64,000 nucleotides of DNA, from the NCBI RefSeq assembly GCF_900129505.1, contig NZ_LT670818.1, forward strand, positions 4,311,001 through 4,375,000. Direction: 5' to 3'. Below, one piece after another: positions 25,374-36,026 of the stretch; the first letter of the stretch is position 1, and every line of letters starts with the position of its first letter. The notes under the pieces were generated by a model that did not search any database, was not told the origin of the DNA, and worked only from the letters and a program-made list of their open reading frames with translations. The translations under genes and the position numbers were made by a program. Source of the DNA: Bradyrhizobium erythrophlei (GTDB lineage Bacteria; Pseudomonadota; Alphaproteobacteria; Rhizobiales; Xanthobacteraceae).

Positions 25374-26339
25374 ATGAACGGATCAATGAAGAAATTGATG
25401 GTGCCGCTGCTCGCGACCGCCGCTGCGCTCGCGATGGCCACGGGGATGGCGCAGGCCCAGCAGAAAAAGACCATCGCGCTGGTGACCAACGTCGCGGCCG
25501 ACTTCTGGACCATCGCAGGTCGCGGGCTTGAGAAGGCGCAGAAGGAGCACGCGGAATACAATATCGAATTGATCGTCACCAACGAAGGAACGGCGGCGGG
25601 CCAGCGGCGCGAGCTGGACGACCTGCTGGTGCGCGGCATCGCCGGCATCTCCATCTCCGTAGACGATGCGCCGCACGCAACCGAAGAGCTCAACAAGGTT
25701 GCGGCCAAGACTGTGTTGATCACCACCGATAGCGACGCGCCGCAGAGCAATCGTCTCGCCTATATCGGCACCGACAACGTCGCGGCCGGGCGGCAAGCAG
25801 GCGAGGAGATCAAGAAGGCGCTGCCGAACGGTGGCAAGATCGCACTGTTCGTCGGCACGATGGACGCGGACAATGCCCGCGAGCGGGTGCAGGGTATCAA
25901 GGAAGCGATCGCCGGCACCAAGGTCGAACTGGTTGACGTGTTCACCGACCAGGTGGACTTCGCCAAGGCCAAGGCGAATATGGAGAACGTGCTCGTCAAA
26001 TATCCCGACATTGCGCTGTTGTCCGGCCTTTGGAGCTACGAGACCCCGCTGATCTATGACGCGGTCAAGGCGGCGGGCAAGGCCGGCAAGGTGAAGATCG
26101 TCGGCTTCGACGAGGACCAGCGCACGCTGCGGGGCGTTTCCGACGGCACGATCGAGTCTACGGTCGTGCAGCAGCCATACGAGTTCGGCTATCTCTCCGC
26201 CACCAACATCATCAAGACGCTGAACGGCGACAAGTCCTGGATCCCCGCGGGCGGCAAGCTGATCGTGCCGACCAAGGTGATCAGCAAGGCCAACGTCGCG
26301 GACTTCACCGCAAATCTGAAGGACCTGCTGAAGAAGTGA
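25374..26339 (+). CDS. Sugar ABC transporter periplasmic binding protein, set 1
   Basis: 321 residues. A signal peptide (MKKLMVPLLATAAALAMATG, cut near AQAQQ) is followed by the ribose-binding-type fold: KTIALVTNVAADFWTIAGRG, GIAGISISVDDAPHATEELN, LITTDSDAPQSNRLAYIGTD, GKIALFVGTMDADNARERVQ, KIVGFDEDQRTLRGVSDGTI, VVQQPYEFGY. GGGAGG precedes the ATG. It starts the first transporter operon. The ligand is a sugar or polyol; it closely parallels the protein at 31372. Confidence 0.88.
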   Translation: MNGSMKKLMVPLLATAAALAMATGMAQAQQKKTIALVTNVAADFWTIAGRGLEKAQKEHAEYNIELIVTNEGTAAGQRRELDDLLVRGIAGISISVDDAPHATEELNKVAAKTVLITTDSDAPQSNRLAYIGTDNVAAGRQAGEEIKKALPNGGKIALFVGTMDADNARERVQGIKEAIAGTKVELVDVFTDQVDFAKAKANMENVLVKYPDIALLSGLWSYETPLIYDAVKAAGKAGKVKIVGFDEDQRTLRGVSDGTIESTVVQQPYEFGYLSATNIIKTLNGDKSWIPAGGKLIVPTKVISKANVADFTANLKDLLKK

Positions 26340-26353
26340 CTTTCAGCGCCTTT

Positions 26354-26385
26354 CGACGCCCGGCTGCCACAGCCGCCGGGCGTCG
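26354..26385 (+). promoter_or_regulatory. Intercistronic hairpin between binding-protein and ATPase genes
   Basis: CGACGCCCGGC and GCCGGGCGTCG form an 11-bp perfect stem around a 10-base loop, starting 15 bases after the binding-protein stop. No T-run follows. Such stems protect the upstream message and help raise binding-protein levels over the membrane components. Confidence 0.6.
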
Positions 26386-26400
26386 TGCGGGAGGAAGCGA

Positions 26401-27923
<1,523 letters not shown>

Positions 27924-27927
<4 letters not shown>

Positions 27928-28985
27928 TCAAAAAAGAACTCGGCCTGGGGTTGCTGCTGGTGGTGATCTCCGCCATCACGGGCGCGATCAATCCGGCCTT
28001 CCTGTCGCTGGTGAACCTGCTGAACATGGCCAATCTGATCGGCCTCTTCGGTGTGTTTGCGCTTGGCGAGGGGCTTGTGATCATCACCGGCGGCATCGAC
28101 CTTTCGCTCGGCTCGATGTTCGCGCTGCTCGGCGTCGTATTCGTCGACCTTCTGACGACCTATGAGATTCCTTGGCCCTTCGCGCTGCTGGCCGTGCTGC
28201 TGGGCGGGCTGGCGCTGGGCGGCATCCAGGGTTCCCTGATCACCCGGCTGAAAATGCAGCCGTTCATCGTGACGCTGTGCGGGTTGCTGATCTATCGCGG
28301 CGCCGCCCGTTACTATACGACCGATTCGACACGCGGCTTCGGCTACGGCGACGAGGCCGGGACACTGAGCAACATCGCCTCGGGCAATGTCGCGGGCATC
28401 CCGAACACCTTCATCCTCCTGATCATCCTTGCGCTGATCCTCGGCGTGCTGCTGCACCGTTCGGTCTACGGGCGCTGGCTTTATGCCGTCGGCAAAAACG
28501 AGGAAGCGGCGCGCTTCTCCGGCATCAGCACAAATTTCGTGATCGCGACCGCCTATATCATCAGCGGCGGGCTCGCCGGAGTTTCAACGGTCTTGTTCGT
28601 GTTCTACACGAACTCGGTCTCTCCGAGCTCCTTCGGCAATTTCTACGAGCTCTACGCGATCGCGGCTGCCGTCCTGGGCGGGTGCAGCCTGCGCGGCGGC
28701 GAGGGCTCTATTCTCGGTATCGTACTGGGGACCGCGCTGCTGCAGGTGCTCCAGAACCTCGTCAATATCCTGGGCATCCCCAATTCCCTGAACTTCGCGG
28801 TGATGGGGACGGTCATTCTGATCGGCGTGTTGGCGGATCATCAATTGCAGGCCCGTCGGCGGCGCAAAGTGGCGCTGGCCGGCCTCGCCCGCACGGCGCC
28901 GAGACCAACACTTGTGCAAGGACAGCAGGGCGCATCATCGCGCGGCGCGGACGCGTTGCCGGCGAGAACGGGCGATCAGGCATGA
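27924..28985 (+). CDS. Sugar ABC transporter permease, set 1
   Basis: 353 residues of the RbsC type, with about eight to ten hydrophobic segments. Landmarks are GEGLVIITGGIDLSLGSMFA, LKMQPFIVTLCGLLIYRGAA, VGKNEEAARFSGISTNFV, AAVLGGCSLRGGEGSILG and LGIPNSLNFAVMGTVILIGV. The C-terminal 30 residues are basic and extended compared with the paralogue at 33876. It is translationally coupled to the ATPase. Confidence 0.9.
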
Positions 28986-29122
28986 CAGATCCAGGCTCCA
29001 GTTGACACGAGGCCGCTTCGTCGGCGGCTGCTGGGGAGGGAGCACGTTCCAGGCTCAAGGGCTTTGGGCAGGGACGTGAGGCAGAAATACACAAAGCCTG
29101 AGACGGCGGGAGGAAGAGAAAA

Positions 29123-30472
29123 ATGTTGCGCAGATTTGTGAACACCGCACGTGCGTGCGGTGTGGGGATTGCTTTGTCATCGCTGTTGAGCGGTGCAGTA
29201 CATGCGGCCGATTTTTCAACGAAAGCTCCTCCTCTTCCTTATGCGACGGCCGACGATTTCTGGACGAGACCGTATCTGTTCGGCGATCTCGGCAGGACGA
29301 AGCTGAAGGAGCAGGGCATCGATCTGGGCCTGACGCTGGGTGACGAAGCCGTCGGCAACGTAACGGGTGGAAGCAAGAACACCGCAGCCAACGCCGGTCA
29401 GTTGTGGTTTGGCGCGAAGTTCGATCTGGCGAAGCTTGCCGGCATCCAAGGCGGCACGGTCGGCCTCACGCTGGTCGACCGCTTCGGCAAAAATCTGAAT
29501 ACCGAAGCGGACATTCCCGCCTTGCAGCTGACCAACGAAGTGTTCGGCCGCGGCAATATTCTGCGCCTGACACAGCTCTACTACTCGCAGAAGCTTTTCG
29601 ATGACCGCCTCGAACTCAAGGGCGGCCGTCTTCCCGTCGGCTCCGACTTCTTCTTCGGTCTGTGCGAGTTCATTAACCTGACCTTCTGCGGCGGCCAGCC
29701 CGGCAACATCCAGGGCGGGTACATCTATAACTGGCCGGTGAGCCAGTGGGCCGGTGTCGTCCACTACAAACTGGCCCCGGAATTCACGGTGTCGGTCGGC
29801 GTCTACGACGCCAATCCGAATTATCTGACGACTTCGGAGTCCAGCACCTACTTCTTGCCGGGCGTCCCCGCCTCAAGCCCCGCCAGTGGCGTGATGGTGC
29901 CGGTGGAGTTGGTCTGGACGCCGAAGGCTCCCTTGAACGGGACCTGGAGACTTGGCGGCTGGTACGACAGCGCGTCGACCATTGATGGTGGCCTTCCGGG
30001 TATCATCTCCACCATCCCGGGCATCGGTGGCGTCCCGGATCAAAATCTCGGGGATCAACGCGGCCGCTACGGCATTTATGAGTCGATCCTTCAGCGGTTG
30101 ACCGTTGACGGTCCCGACGCGCAGGGTTGGTATACCTTCCTCAATTCGACCTTCGCCGATCACCGGACTTCGTACCAGGACTACCAGATCGCCCTCGGCT
30201 TCAGGCATACCGGAACGTTTTCCTGGCGCCCCAAGGACGAGGTTGGCTTCGCGGTGGGCACAACCCACGTGAATTCGGCCGCCCTCAGCCCCAATGCCGG
30301 CGGCAACGAAGTTCCGATCGAAGCCTGGTACGGATGGCAGGCGACCGGCTGGCTGAACCTCAAGTTCGACGCACAGTATGTGATCAATCCTGGCGGGCGC
30401 GGGTATAATGGCGCCGGCGTGAAGACCGACAATGCCGTGGTTCTTGGTCTGCGCACCGAGGTCCACTTCTGA
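29123..30472 (+). CDS. OprB-family carbohydrate-selective outer-membrane porin
   Basis: 449 residues. A signal peptide ends near SGAVHAADF. The body alternates beta strands and aromatic residues: YLFGDLGRTKLKEQGIDLGL, GAKFDLAKLAGIQGGTVGLT, LTQLYYSQKLFDDRLELKGG, WAGVVHYKLAPEFTVSVGVY. It closes with VVLGLRTEVHF, the C-terminal Phe expected for outer-membrane barrels. GGGAGGAAGAG lies before the ATG. It sits between the two sugar ABC sets and would admit the sugar to the periplasm. Confidence 0.88.
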   Translation: MLRRFVNTARACGVGIALSSLLSGAVHAADFSTKAPPLPYATADDFWTRPYLFGDLGRTKLKEQGIDLGLTLGDEAVGNVTGGSKNTAANAGQLWFGAKFDLAKLAGIQGGTVGLTLVDRFGKNLNTEADIPALQLTNEVFGRGNILRLTQLYYSQKLFDDRLELKGGRLPVGSDFFFGLCEFINLTFCGGQPGNIQGGYIYNWPVSQWAGVVHYKLAPEFTVSVGVYDANPNYLTTSESSTYFLPGVPASSPASGVMVPVELVWTPKAPLNGTWRLGGWYDSASTIDGGLPGIISTIPGIGGVPDQNLGDQRGRYGIYESILQRLTVDGPDAQGWYTFLNSTFADHRTSYQDYQIALGFRHTGTFSWRPKDEVGFAVGTTHVNSAALSPNAGGNEVPIEAWYGWQATGWLNLKFDAQYVINPGGRGYNGAGVKTDNAVVLGLRTEVHF

Positions 30473-31371
30473 TGGTAACCTGTCCAGGTCAAAAACGTTG
30501 AGCGATTCTGGCGCGAAAGGTGTGTGCATGCCCGTATACGGGCATGCCGAGAAGTCCCATTAGAGTGCACGCAACATGCATGAACTCCGCTGGAATGTTC
30601 GGGCCCTTCAACGCGTTTGCAAGGGGGTACGAGACCTTTGCCTCGGTTGTTCCACTCATGAGAGGACCGCCACGCCAGGCACAATAGCAGGTCGTGATTT
30701 CGCCGGAGGCGAGGCGAGCGCGCGGGTTCTATCCCTACGTTTCGCGCCGGTTCTACCGGCCCGTCGGCCTTCCGCCCGAGAAGGGGACGCTGGGCACGAC
30801 GACACGGATCAACGAAACCATCGATCGGTCGGTGTTCGAGCGCTGGCGAGTAGACGAAAATTATCCCCCAACATCATCAAGTGGGGCCAAGCGGAACTCG
30901 GTCGAACCCGTCAAACTGAACAGCACCGTCTCGGCTACTGATCGGAAACATAAGCGCGCCGCAGAGAAACCTTAGCCCTCGAGGCGGCGCTTCCAACTGA
31001 TAACAAAATTACACAAAGCTTATCGGTCGTGCGTGTTCTGCTTGCCGTTGCCTGATCCTCCGCAGCATTCCGGGCCGTTCGAGGAGTAGTGCGGAAGACT
31101 GGCTGATCCGAAACACGATGTTACGGGTCAAGAAACAGCGAATTTGCGCTTGCGGGACACGCGAGATCACCCTGCGGTTGCGCGCGCTTAGCGCTTCTGG
31201 TAGCTTGAAGTGCGTGCTTCACTTTTTCTTCCTTGCGGATCCGAGCTGACGCTGCCGCCTTTTCCGCAAACACGGATAGCGCCTTCTCCTCGCCGACGGC
31301 AGAAATGAGGCGTTCTTCAATATGAAGAGTTGGCCACATTGATGGCCAACCACATAAAGGGGAGGGATGTA
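30473..31371. other. Long gap between porin and second sugar transporter
   Basis: About 900 bases. It holds a 22-base perfect palindrome at 30526 (listed separately). A 93-codon open frame at 30694-30975 begins MISPEARRARGFYPYVSRR and a 72-codon minus-strand frame lies at 31121-31339; neither shows a family or a clear ribosome site, and neither is called. The promoter of the second transporter should lie in the last 200 bases but no strong hexamers stand out. Confidence 0.4.
30526..30547. repeat. 22-base perfect palindrome after the porin gene
   Basis: GCATGCCCGTA joined directly to its exact complement TACGGGCATGC, 53 bases past the porin stop. As RNA it would fold into a strong stem with almost no loop; no T-run follows. 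A terminator without a U tract, a processing site or a protein-binding site are all possible. Confidence 0.6.
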
Positions 31372-32325
31372 ATGCAGCGTCTTTTGGTTGTGGGTGCGTC
31401 CGTTGCGTTCGCGATGACGCTGGGTCTCGGGTCTGCGGACGCGGCTGACAAGAAGGTTCTGGCCTTCGTCGTCAACGGCGCGTCCGACTTCTGGAAGATC
31501 GCCGAGGCCGGAGTGAAAAAGGCGCAAGCCGAGCTGCCTAATTACGACCTTCAGTTCAAATATCCTGAACAGGCCGCGGCCGCTGTGCAGCAACGGGTGA
31601 TGGACGACCTCGTGGCGGCGGGCGCCGCGGGAATCATGGTCAGCGCCGTGGATCCAAAGAATCAGACCGAACAACTCAATAAGGTCGCCGCCCAGACGGT
31701 GCTGTTCACCACCGACAGCGACGCCCCGCAATCGAAACGCGTTGCCTACATCGGCTCGTCCAACACCGATCTCGGCAAGGAAGCCGGTAAGTTGATGCTG
31801 AAGGCATTGCCAAATGGCGGCAAGTGCGTTGGCTTCGTCGGACTGCCCGGGGCCGACAACGCGCGGGAGCGCATCGAAGGCGTCAAGGAGACGATCAAAG
31901 GCTCGAAAGTCGATCTCGTCGACGTTCGCGGCGACGAGATCGATCAGACGCGCGCCAAGCGCAACGTGGAAGACATTCTCGCCGCCATGCCCGACGTGAA
32001 CTGCCTCGTCGGCTTTTATTCCTATAACACGCCGCGCATCTACGAGGTGCTGAAGGAGGCGGGCAAGCTCGAGAAAATCAAGATCATCGGCTTTGACGAG
32101 GACCCGATCACGCTCGGCGGCGTCAAGGAAGGCAGCATCGTCGGCACCGTCGTGCAACAGCCGTTCGAGTGGGGTTACCAGGGCATGAAGCTGATGGCGA
32201 ACTATCTCCAAGGCGAAAAGTCGGAAATTCCAGCGAGCGGCGTCATCATCGTCCCCGGCAAGGTGATCGATAAATCGAACGTTGACGACTTCATGGGGCA
32301 GATGAAGCAGATGCTGCACAAGTAG
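31372..32325 (+). CDS. Sugar ABC transporter periplasmic binding protein, set 2
   Basis: 317 residues from the ATG at 31372, preceded by GGGGAGGG; an upstream in-frame start would bury the signal peptide. The signal peptide MQRLLVVGASVAFAMTLGLG is cut near ADAADK. The fold matches the set 1 protein throughout: VLAFVVNGASDFWKIAEAGV, FTTDSDAPQSKRVAYIGSSN, KIIGFDEDPITLGGVKEGSI, VVQQPFEWGYQG. The ligand should be a related sugar or polyol. Confidence 0.88.
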   Translation: MQRLLVVGASVAFAMTLGLGSADAADKKVLAFVVNGASDFWKIAEAGVKKAQAELPNYDLQFKYPEQAAAAVQQRVMDDLVAAGAAGIMVSAVDPKNQTEQLNKVAAQTVLFTTDSDAPQSKRVAYIGSSNTDLGKEAGKLMLKALPNGGKCVGFVGLPGADNARERIEGVKETIKGSKVDLVDVRGDEIDQTRAKRNVEDILAAMPDVNCLVGFYSYNTPRIYEVLKEAGKLEKIKIIGFDEDPITLGGVKEGSIVGTVVQQPFEWGYQGMKLMANYLQGEKSEIPASGVIIVPGKVIDKSNVDDFMGQMKQMLHK

Positions 32326-32331
32326 CTCAGA

Positions 32332-33864
32332 GTGCCGACGCTGCTCGCGATGCAGGCGCGAATGCCGGAGCGGTTCCTCGAACTGATAGACATCAGCAAG
32401 ATTTATCCGGGGGTAGTCGCCCTCGATCGCGTCGACTTGTCCGTGTCTCGTGGCGAGGTGATTGCGTTGCTCGGCGAGAACGGCGCCGGCAAGTCGACGC
32501 TGATGCGTGTTCTCGGCGGCGTGGAAGAGCCGAGCAGCGGCATCATCCGGATCGACGCCATGGAGCAGCGGTCTCTCACCGTGGCGGCCGCGATCAAGGC
32601 GGGTATCGCCTTCGTCCATCAGGAGCTAAATCTTTTCGACAATCTCGATGTTGCGGGCAACGTCTATATCGGCCGCGAGCCCGTGCATGGCGGGCCGCTA
32701 AAGCTCATCGACCGCAAACGGCTCTATGGCCAGGTGCGGCCACTGCTCGACCGACTCGGCGCCGATTTCGAGCCCGATGCGCCGCTCGCCGGTTTATCGC
32801 TCGCCCAGCGGCAGCTCGTCGAGATCATCAAGGCGCTATCGCTCGATGCGCGCCTCGTCATCATGGACGAGCCGACCTCCAGCCTGACCCTGACCGAGAC
32901 CGACCGTCTGATGCGGGTCATCGCGGGGCTCAAGGCTGACGGTGTCAGTATAATCTTCATCACACACCGCCTCAACGAGGTGATGCAATGTGCCGATCGC
33001 GCGGTGGTATTGCGCGACGGGCGCGTGGTCGGCGCTCTCACCCGCGCCGAACTTGCGCCGGCTGCGATGATACTTCTGATGGTCGGGCGTGACTTAAAAT
33101 CGTTATACGTACCGCCCGCAGCCCCTCCCGGCGACAGCGTGCTCGACATCGTCGAGGCCGTTACCGACACGTACCCGGCTCGCGCCGTGAGCCTGTCGAT
33201 CCGCCGCGGCGAGATACTCGGTCTCGCCGGGCTCGTCGGCTCTGGACGCTCGGAGCTTGCTCGCGCTATCTTCGGTGTCGATCCGCTCCGCGGCGGCGCG
33301 ATCAGGCTCGACGGCGAACCGATCCGCATTGCCACACCGCGCGCGGCGATCGAGCATGGGATTTATCTGATTCCGGAGGACCGCAAGAGCTCGGGTCTGC
33401 TGCTCGACGTCTCTATCACGGAAAACATCTCGCTGCCGGACCTCGCCTCCTATCTGCGCTTCTGGTTGGTGAACACCGCGCGCGAGACTGAGAACGCGCA
33501 CCGGCTATGCGAGCGCCTCAAGATCCGTACGCCCAATGTCGGCACCGCCGTGGGTTCATTGTCCGGAGGCAATCAGCAGAAGGTCGTCCTCGCCAAATGG
33601 CTCTCGATGCGGCCAAAAGTGCTGATCTTTGACGAGCCGACGCGCGGCATCGACGTCGGGGCCAAACAGGAGATCTACGATATGCTGCGGCGCCTCGCTG
33701 ACGGGGGCGTCGCGATACTGATGATCTCCAGCGACATGGAGGAGGTCATCGGGGTCAGTGATCGCATCGCGGTCATGCACGAGGGCGCAGTTTCGGGGTT
33801 TCTTGATCGCAGCCAGTTCAGCGAGCACAATGTGCTTCAGCTTGCCGTCGGCCATACAGTCTAA
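32332..33864 (+). CDS. Sugar ABC transporter ATPase with two cassettes, set 2
   Basis: 510 residues if the GTG at 32332 is used; ATG codons at 32350 and 32362 are alternatives and no site has a strong ribosome motif. First cassette: GENGAGKST, FVHQELNLFDNL, LSLAQRQLVEIIKAL, VIMDEPTSS. Second: GLVGSGRSELARAIFG, LSGGNQQKVVLAKWL, IFDEPTRGIDVG. It lies 6 bases after the binding-protein stop, unlike set 1 where a hairpin intervenes. Strong similarity to the ATPase at 26401 indicates common origin. Confidence 0.9.
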   Translation: MPTLLAMQARMPERFLELIDISKIYPGVVALDRVDLSVSRGEVIALLGENGAGKSTLMRVLGGVEEPSSGIIRIDAMEQRSLTVAAAIKAGIAFVHQELNLFDNLDVAGNVYIGREPVHGGPLKLIDRKRLYGQVRPLLDRLGADFEPDAPLAGLSLAQRQLVEIIKALSLDARLVIMDEPTSSLTLTETDRLMRVIAGLKADGVSIIFITHRLNEVMQCADRAVVLRDGRVVGALTRAELAPAAMILLMVGRDLKSLYVPPAAPPGDSVLDIVEAVTDTYPARAVSLSIRRGEILGLAGLVGSGRSELARAIFGVDPLRGGAIRLDGEPIRIATPRAAIEHGIYLIPEDRKSSGLLLDVSITENISLPDLASYLRFWLVNTARETENAHRLCERLKIRTPNVGTAVGSLSGGNQQKVVLAKWLSMRPKVLIFDEPTRGIDVGAKQEIYDMLRRLADGGVAILMISSDMEEVIGVSDRIAVMHEGAVSGFLDRSQFSEHNVLQLAVGHTV

Positions 33865-33875
33865 GCGGGGGAAGC

Positions 33876-34847
33876 TTGCGCAAGAAAGACTTGAGTCTGC
33901 TCGTCTTGATCCTGGTAGTAGGCGCCGTCGTCGCCTCCATCAATCCGCGTTTTCTATTGGCCGGCAATCTCTCCAACATCGCCAATCAGGTCGGGCTCTT
34001 CGGCATCTTCTCCATCGCCGAGGCCTTTGTCATCGTCATTGGTGGAATCGAGCTGTCGATCGGCTCGGTGATCGCGCTGCTCGGCGTGTTGTTTATCGAC
34101 TTGATCGTCAATCACGACGTCGGCTGGGTTGCAGCCGTCGGCATCACTATCGCCGGCGGACTCGCGATCGGCGTGGCGCATGGCACGCTTGTCACCAGGA
34201 TGCGCATCCAACCCTTCGTGGTCACGCTGTGCGGATTGCTGATCTACCGCGGCGCCGCGCGCTACTACACCGAGGATGCCACGGCCGGCTTTGGTTTTGG
34301 CGCGAGCTTTCCGACGCTGGAATGGCTGACCGCCGGTCGGACCAACGTGCTGGGCTTTCCACTGCCGCACAGCGTGGTGGCGCTTATCATCGTCACAGCG
34401 GTCAGCTGGGTGGTACTGCACCGCTCCGTGTTCGGGCGCTATCTCTATGCGGTCGGCAAGAACGAGGAGGCGGCACGTTATTCCGGCATCCGCGCCAATC
34501 GCGTCGTCATCTCTGCCTACATCATCTGCGGCGGACTGACGGCGTTCTCGGCGATTCTGATCGCGATGTACACGCGTTCGATCTCGCCGGCGGTGCACGG
34601 TTCCTTCTATGAGCTCTACGCCATCGCCGCCGCCGTGCTCGGCGGCTGCTCGTTGCGCGGCGGCGAGGGTTCGATCATCGGCGTCGTGCTCGGCACTGTG
34701 TTGCTCCAGGTGCTGCAAAACCTCGTCAACCTGCTGGGCATTCCGAGCTCGCTGAACTTTGCCGTGATGGGGACGGTGATTCTCATCGGTGTGCTCGCCG
34801 ACCAATACTTCGTGCAGCGCAGCCGCCGCGCAAGGACGAAGGGCTAA
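33876..34847 (+). CDS. Sugar ABC transporter permease, set 2
   Basis: 323 residues starting at TTG 33876, with GGGGGAAG upstream. Landmarks are AEAFVIVIGGIELSIGSVIA, MRIQPFVVTLCGLLIYRGAA, GKNEEAARYSGIRANRVV, AAVLGGCSLRGGEGSIIG and LGIPSSLNFAVMGTVILIGV, almost superimposable on the set 1 permease but without its C-terminal extension. It completes the second transporter. Confidence 0.89.
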   Translation: MRKKDLSLLVLILVVGAVVASINPRFLLAGNLSNIANQVGLFGIFSIAEAFVIVIGGIELSIGSVIALLGVLFIDLIVNHDVGWVAAVGITIAGGLAIGVAHGTLVTRMRIQPFVVTLCGLLIYRGAARYYTEDATAGFGFGASFPTLEWLTAGRTNVLGFPLPHSVVALIIVTAVSWVVLHRSVFGRYLYAVGKNEEAARYSGIRANRVVISAYIICGGLTAFSAILIAMYTRSISPAVHGSFYELYAIAAAVLGGCSLRGGEGSIIGVVLGTVLLQVLQNLVNLLGIPSSLNFAVMGTVILIGVLADQYFVQRSRRARTKG

Positions 34848-34962
34848 GAGCGGACGCAGGAAGATGTCCCCGCAGCACCGCTTGAGCGGAAAAAGGGAAA
34901 GTGACCCCTTTCTACGCTGCGTGAGTAGCAGGTGTCCGCGAGCAGGCCGCGCGCCGCAGTCC

Positions 34963-35721
34963 TCACACCCAGCCGCCATCCACGACGTATTGCTGTGAAG
35001 TGCACGCCGACGCTTCGTCGGACGCAAGGAACACCGTGAACTTCGCGATCTCGTCCGGGACGAGCTTGCGTTTCAGGCACTGGCGGTGCATCAACTCTTC
35101 CACGCCCTCTGGCGTCAGCCATTTATCGATCTGGCGCTGGGTCATGATCCAGCCGGGGGCGATCGCGTTGACGCGAATGTTATACGGGCCATAATCGCGC
35201 GCCAGTGAGCGGGTGAGACCGAGTACGCCCGACTTGCTGGCGGTGTAGGCCGCCATGCCACCCTGTCCTACCATCCACGAGACCGATCCGAAATTGATGA
35301 TGGCGCCCTCATTCGCCGCCTTCATGTCCGGCAACACTGCTTGCGCTGCAAAGAACTGATGCTTGAGATTAACCGCGATTCGGTCGTCCCAGTACTCCGG
35401 CGTCATCTCTTCCGTCGAATGTCGCTCATCATGGGCAGCGTTGTTGACGAGGACATTGACCGGACCGTGGGCCTTGCGTGCGTCAGCGACGCCAGCGCGC
35501 AACGCGGCAATATCGGTGAGGTCGACATTGAGAAAGTGCGCGCGAAGACCTTGACTCGAGAGCTCGCGCGCAAGGCGAGCTCCCTCCTCGACCTTGATGT
35601 CGAAGAACACGACAATGGATTTCTGCTGCGCGAAGCGCCGCACGATCGCTTCACCGATGCCCGATGCCCCGCCGGTGACGAGAACGACTTTGCCGGCGAG
35701 ATCCGAATAGACGGCGGCCAT
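34963..35721 (-). CDS. SDR-family dehydrogenase, sugar-cluster paralogue 2
   Basis: 252 residues. Cofactor loop TGGASGIGEAIV, NNAAHDERH, Ser in FGSVSWMVGQGG, catalytic Tyr-x3-Lys in AYTASKSGV, and the ending APGWIMTQRQ...VDGGWV. It is plainly a paralogue of the protein at 23030 (shared PEYWDDRIAVNLKHQFF-type segment and ECLKRKL-type C-terminal block). It converges with the second transporter operon. A sugar or polyol oxidation role is inferred from context. Confidence 0.87.
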   Translation of the reverse strand: MAAVYSDLAGKVVLVTGGASGIGEAIVRRFAQQKSIVVFFDIKVEEGARLARELSSQGLRAHFLNVDLTDIAALRAGVADARKAHGPVNVLVNNAAHDERHSTEEMTPEYWDDRIAVNLKHQFFAAQAVLPDMKAANEGAIINFGSVSWMVGQGGMAAYTASKSGVLGLTRSLARDYGPYNIRVNAIAPGWIMTQRQIDKWLTPEGVEELMHRQCLKRKLVPDEIAKFTVFLASDEASACTSQQYVVDGGWV

Positions 35722-35943
35722 GACTTCCTCCCGAATGACGTTCGGGCCACTCTATACATGTCCTGATGGAATGACGCGTCCGGACCTTAGCCAATCCAAT
35801 CATGAAGTATATAGATCAGAATTGCGTCCACAACCTTCGGATGGCGACGGGCGCCGCTGGCGCGCAAGCGACCACCGGCGTGTAGCCGGTGGTCGACGGT
35901 TTAAAGCTCGATCTGCTTGGCCACATTCAGAGCCTCATCTACC

Positions 35944-36021
35944 TCAACCCCGAGATAACGGACGGTGCTCGTAGCCCGGAGCTATGGTGGCGGATTTCAA
36001 GAAATCCCTTCGGTTCGTCGC
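35944..36021 (-). pseudogene. 5' remnant of a second Tat-signal binding protein
   Basis: The minus strand reads TNRRDFLKSATIAPGYEHRP before a stop, closely matching the start of the adjacent binding protein (MHRRDFLKSTTIAG). No ATG is present. It lies 6 bases after that gene's stop and looks like the head of a deleted tandem duplicate. The rest of the 35722-36026 gap has no recognised content. Confidence 0.5.
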
Positions 36022-36026
36022 CTCTA

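Noticed and set aside
30694..30975. 93-codon plus-strand frame after the porin
   Set aside because: No ribosome site, no family, and skewed composition; not enough to call a gene.
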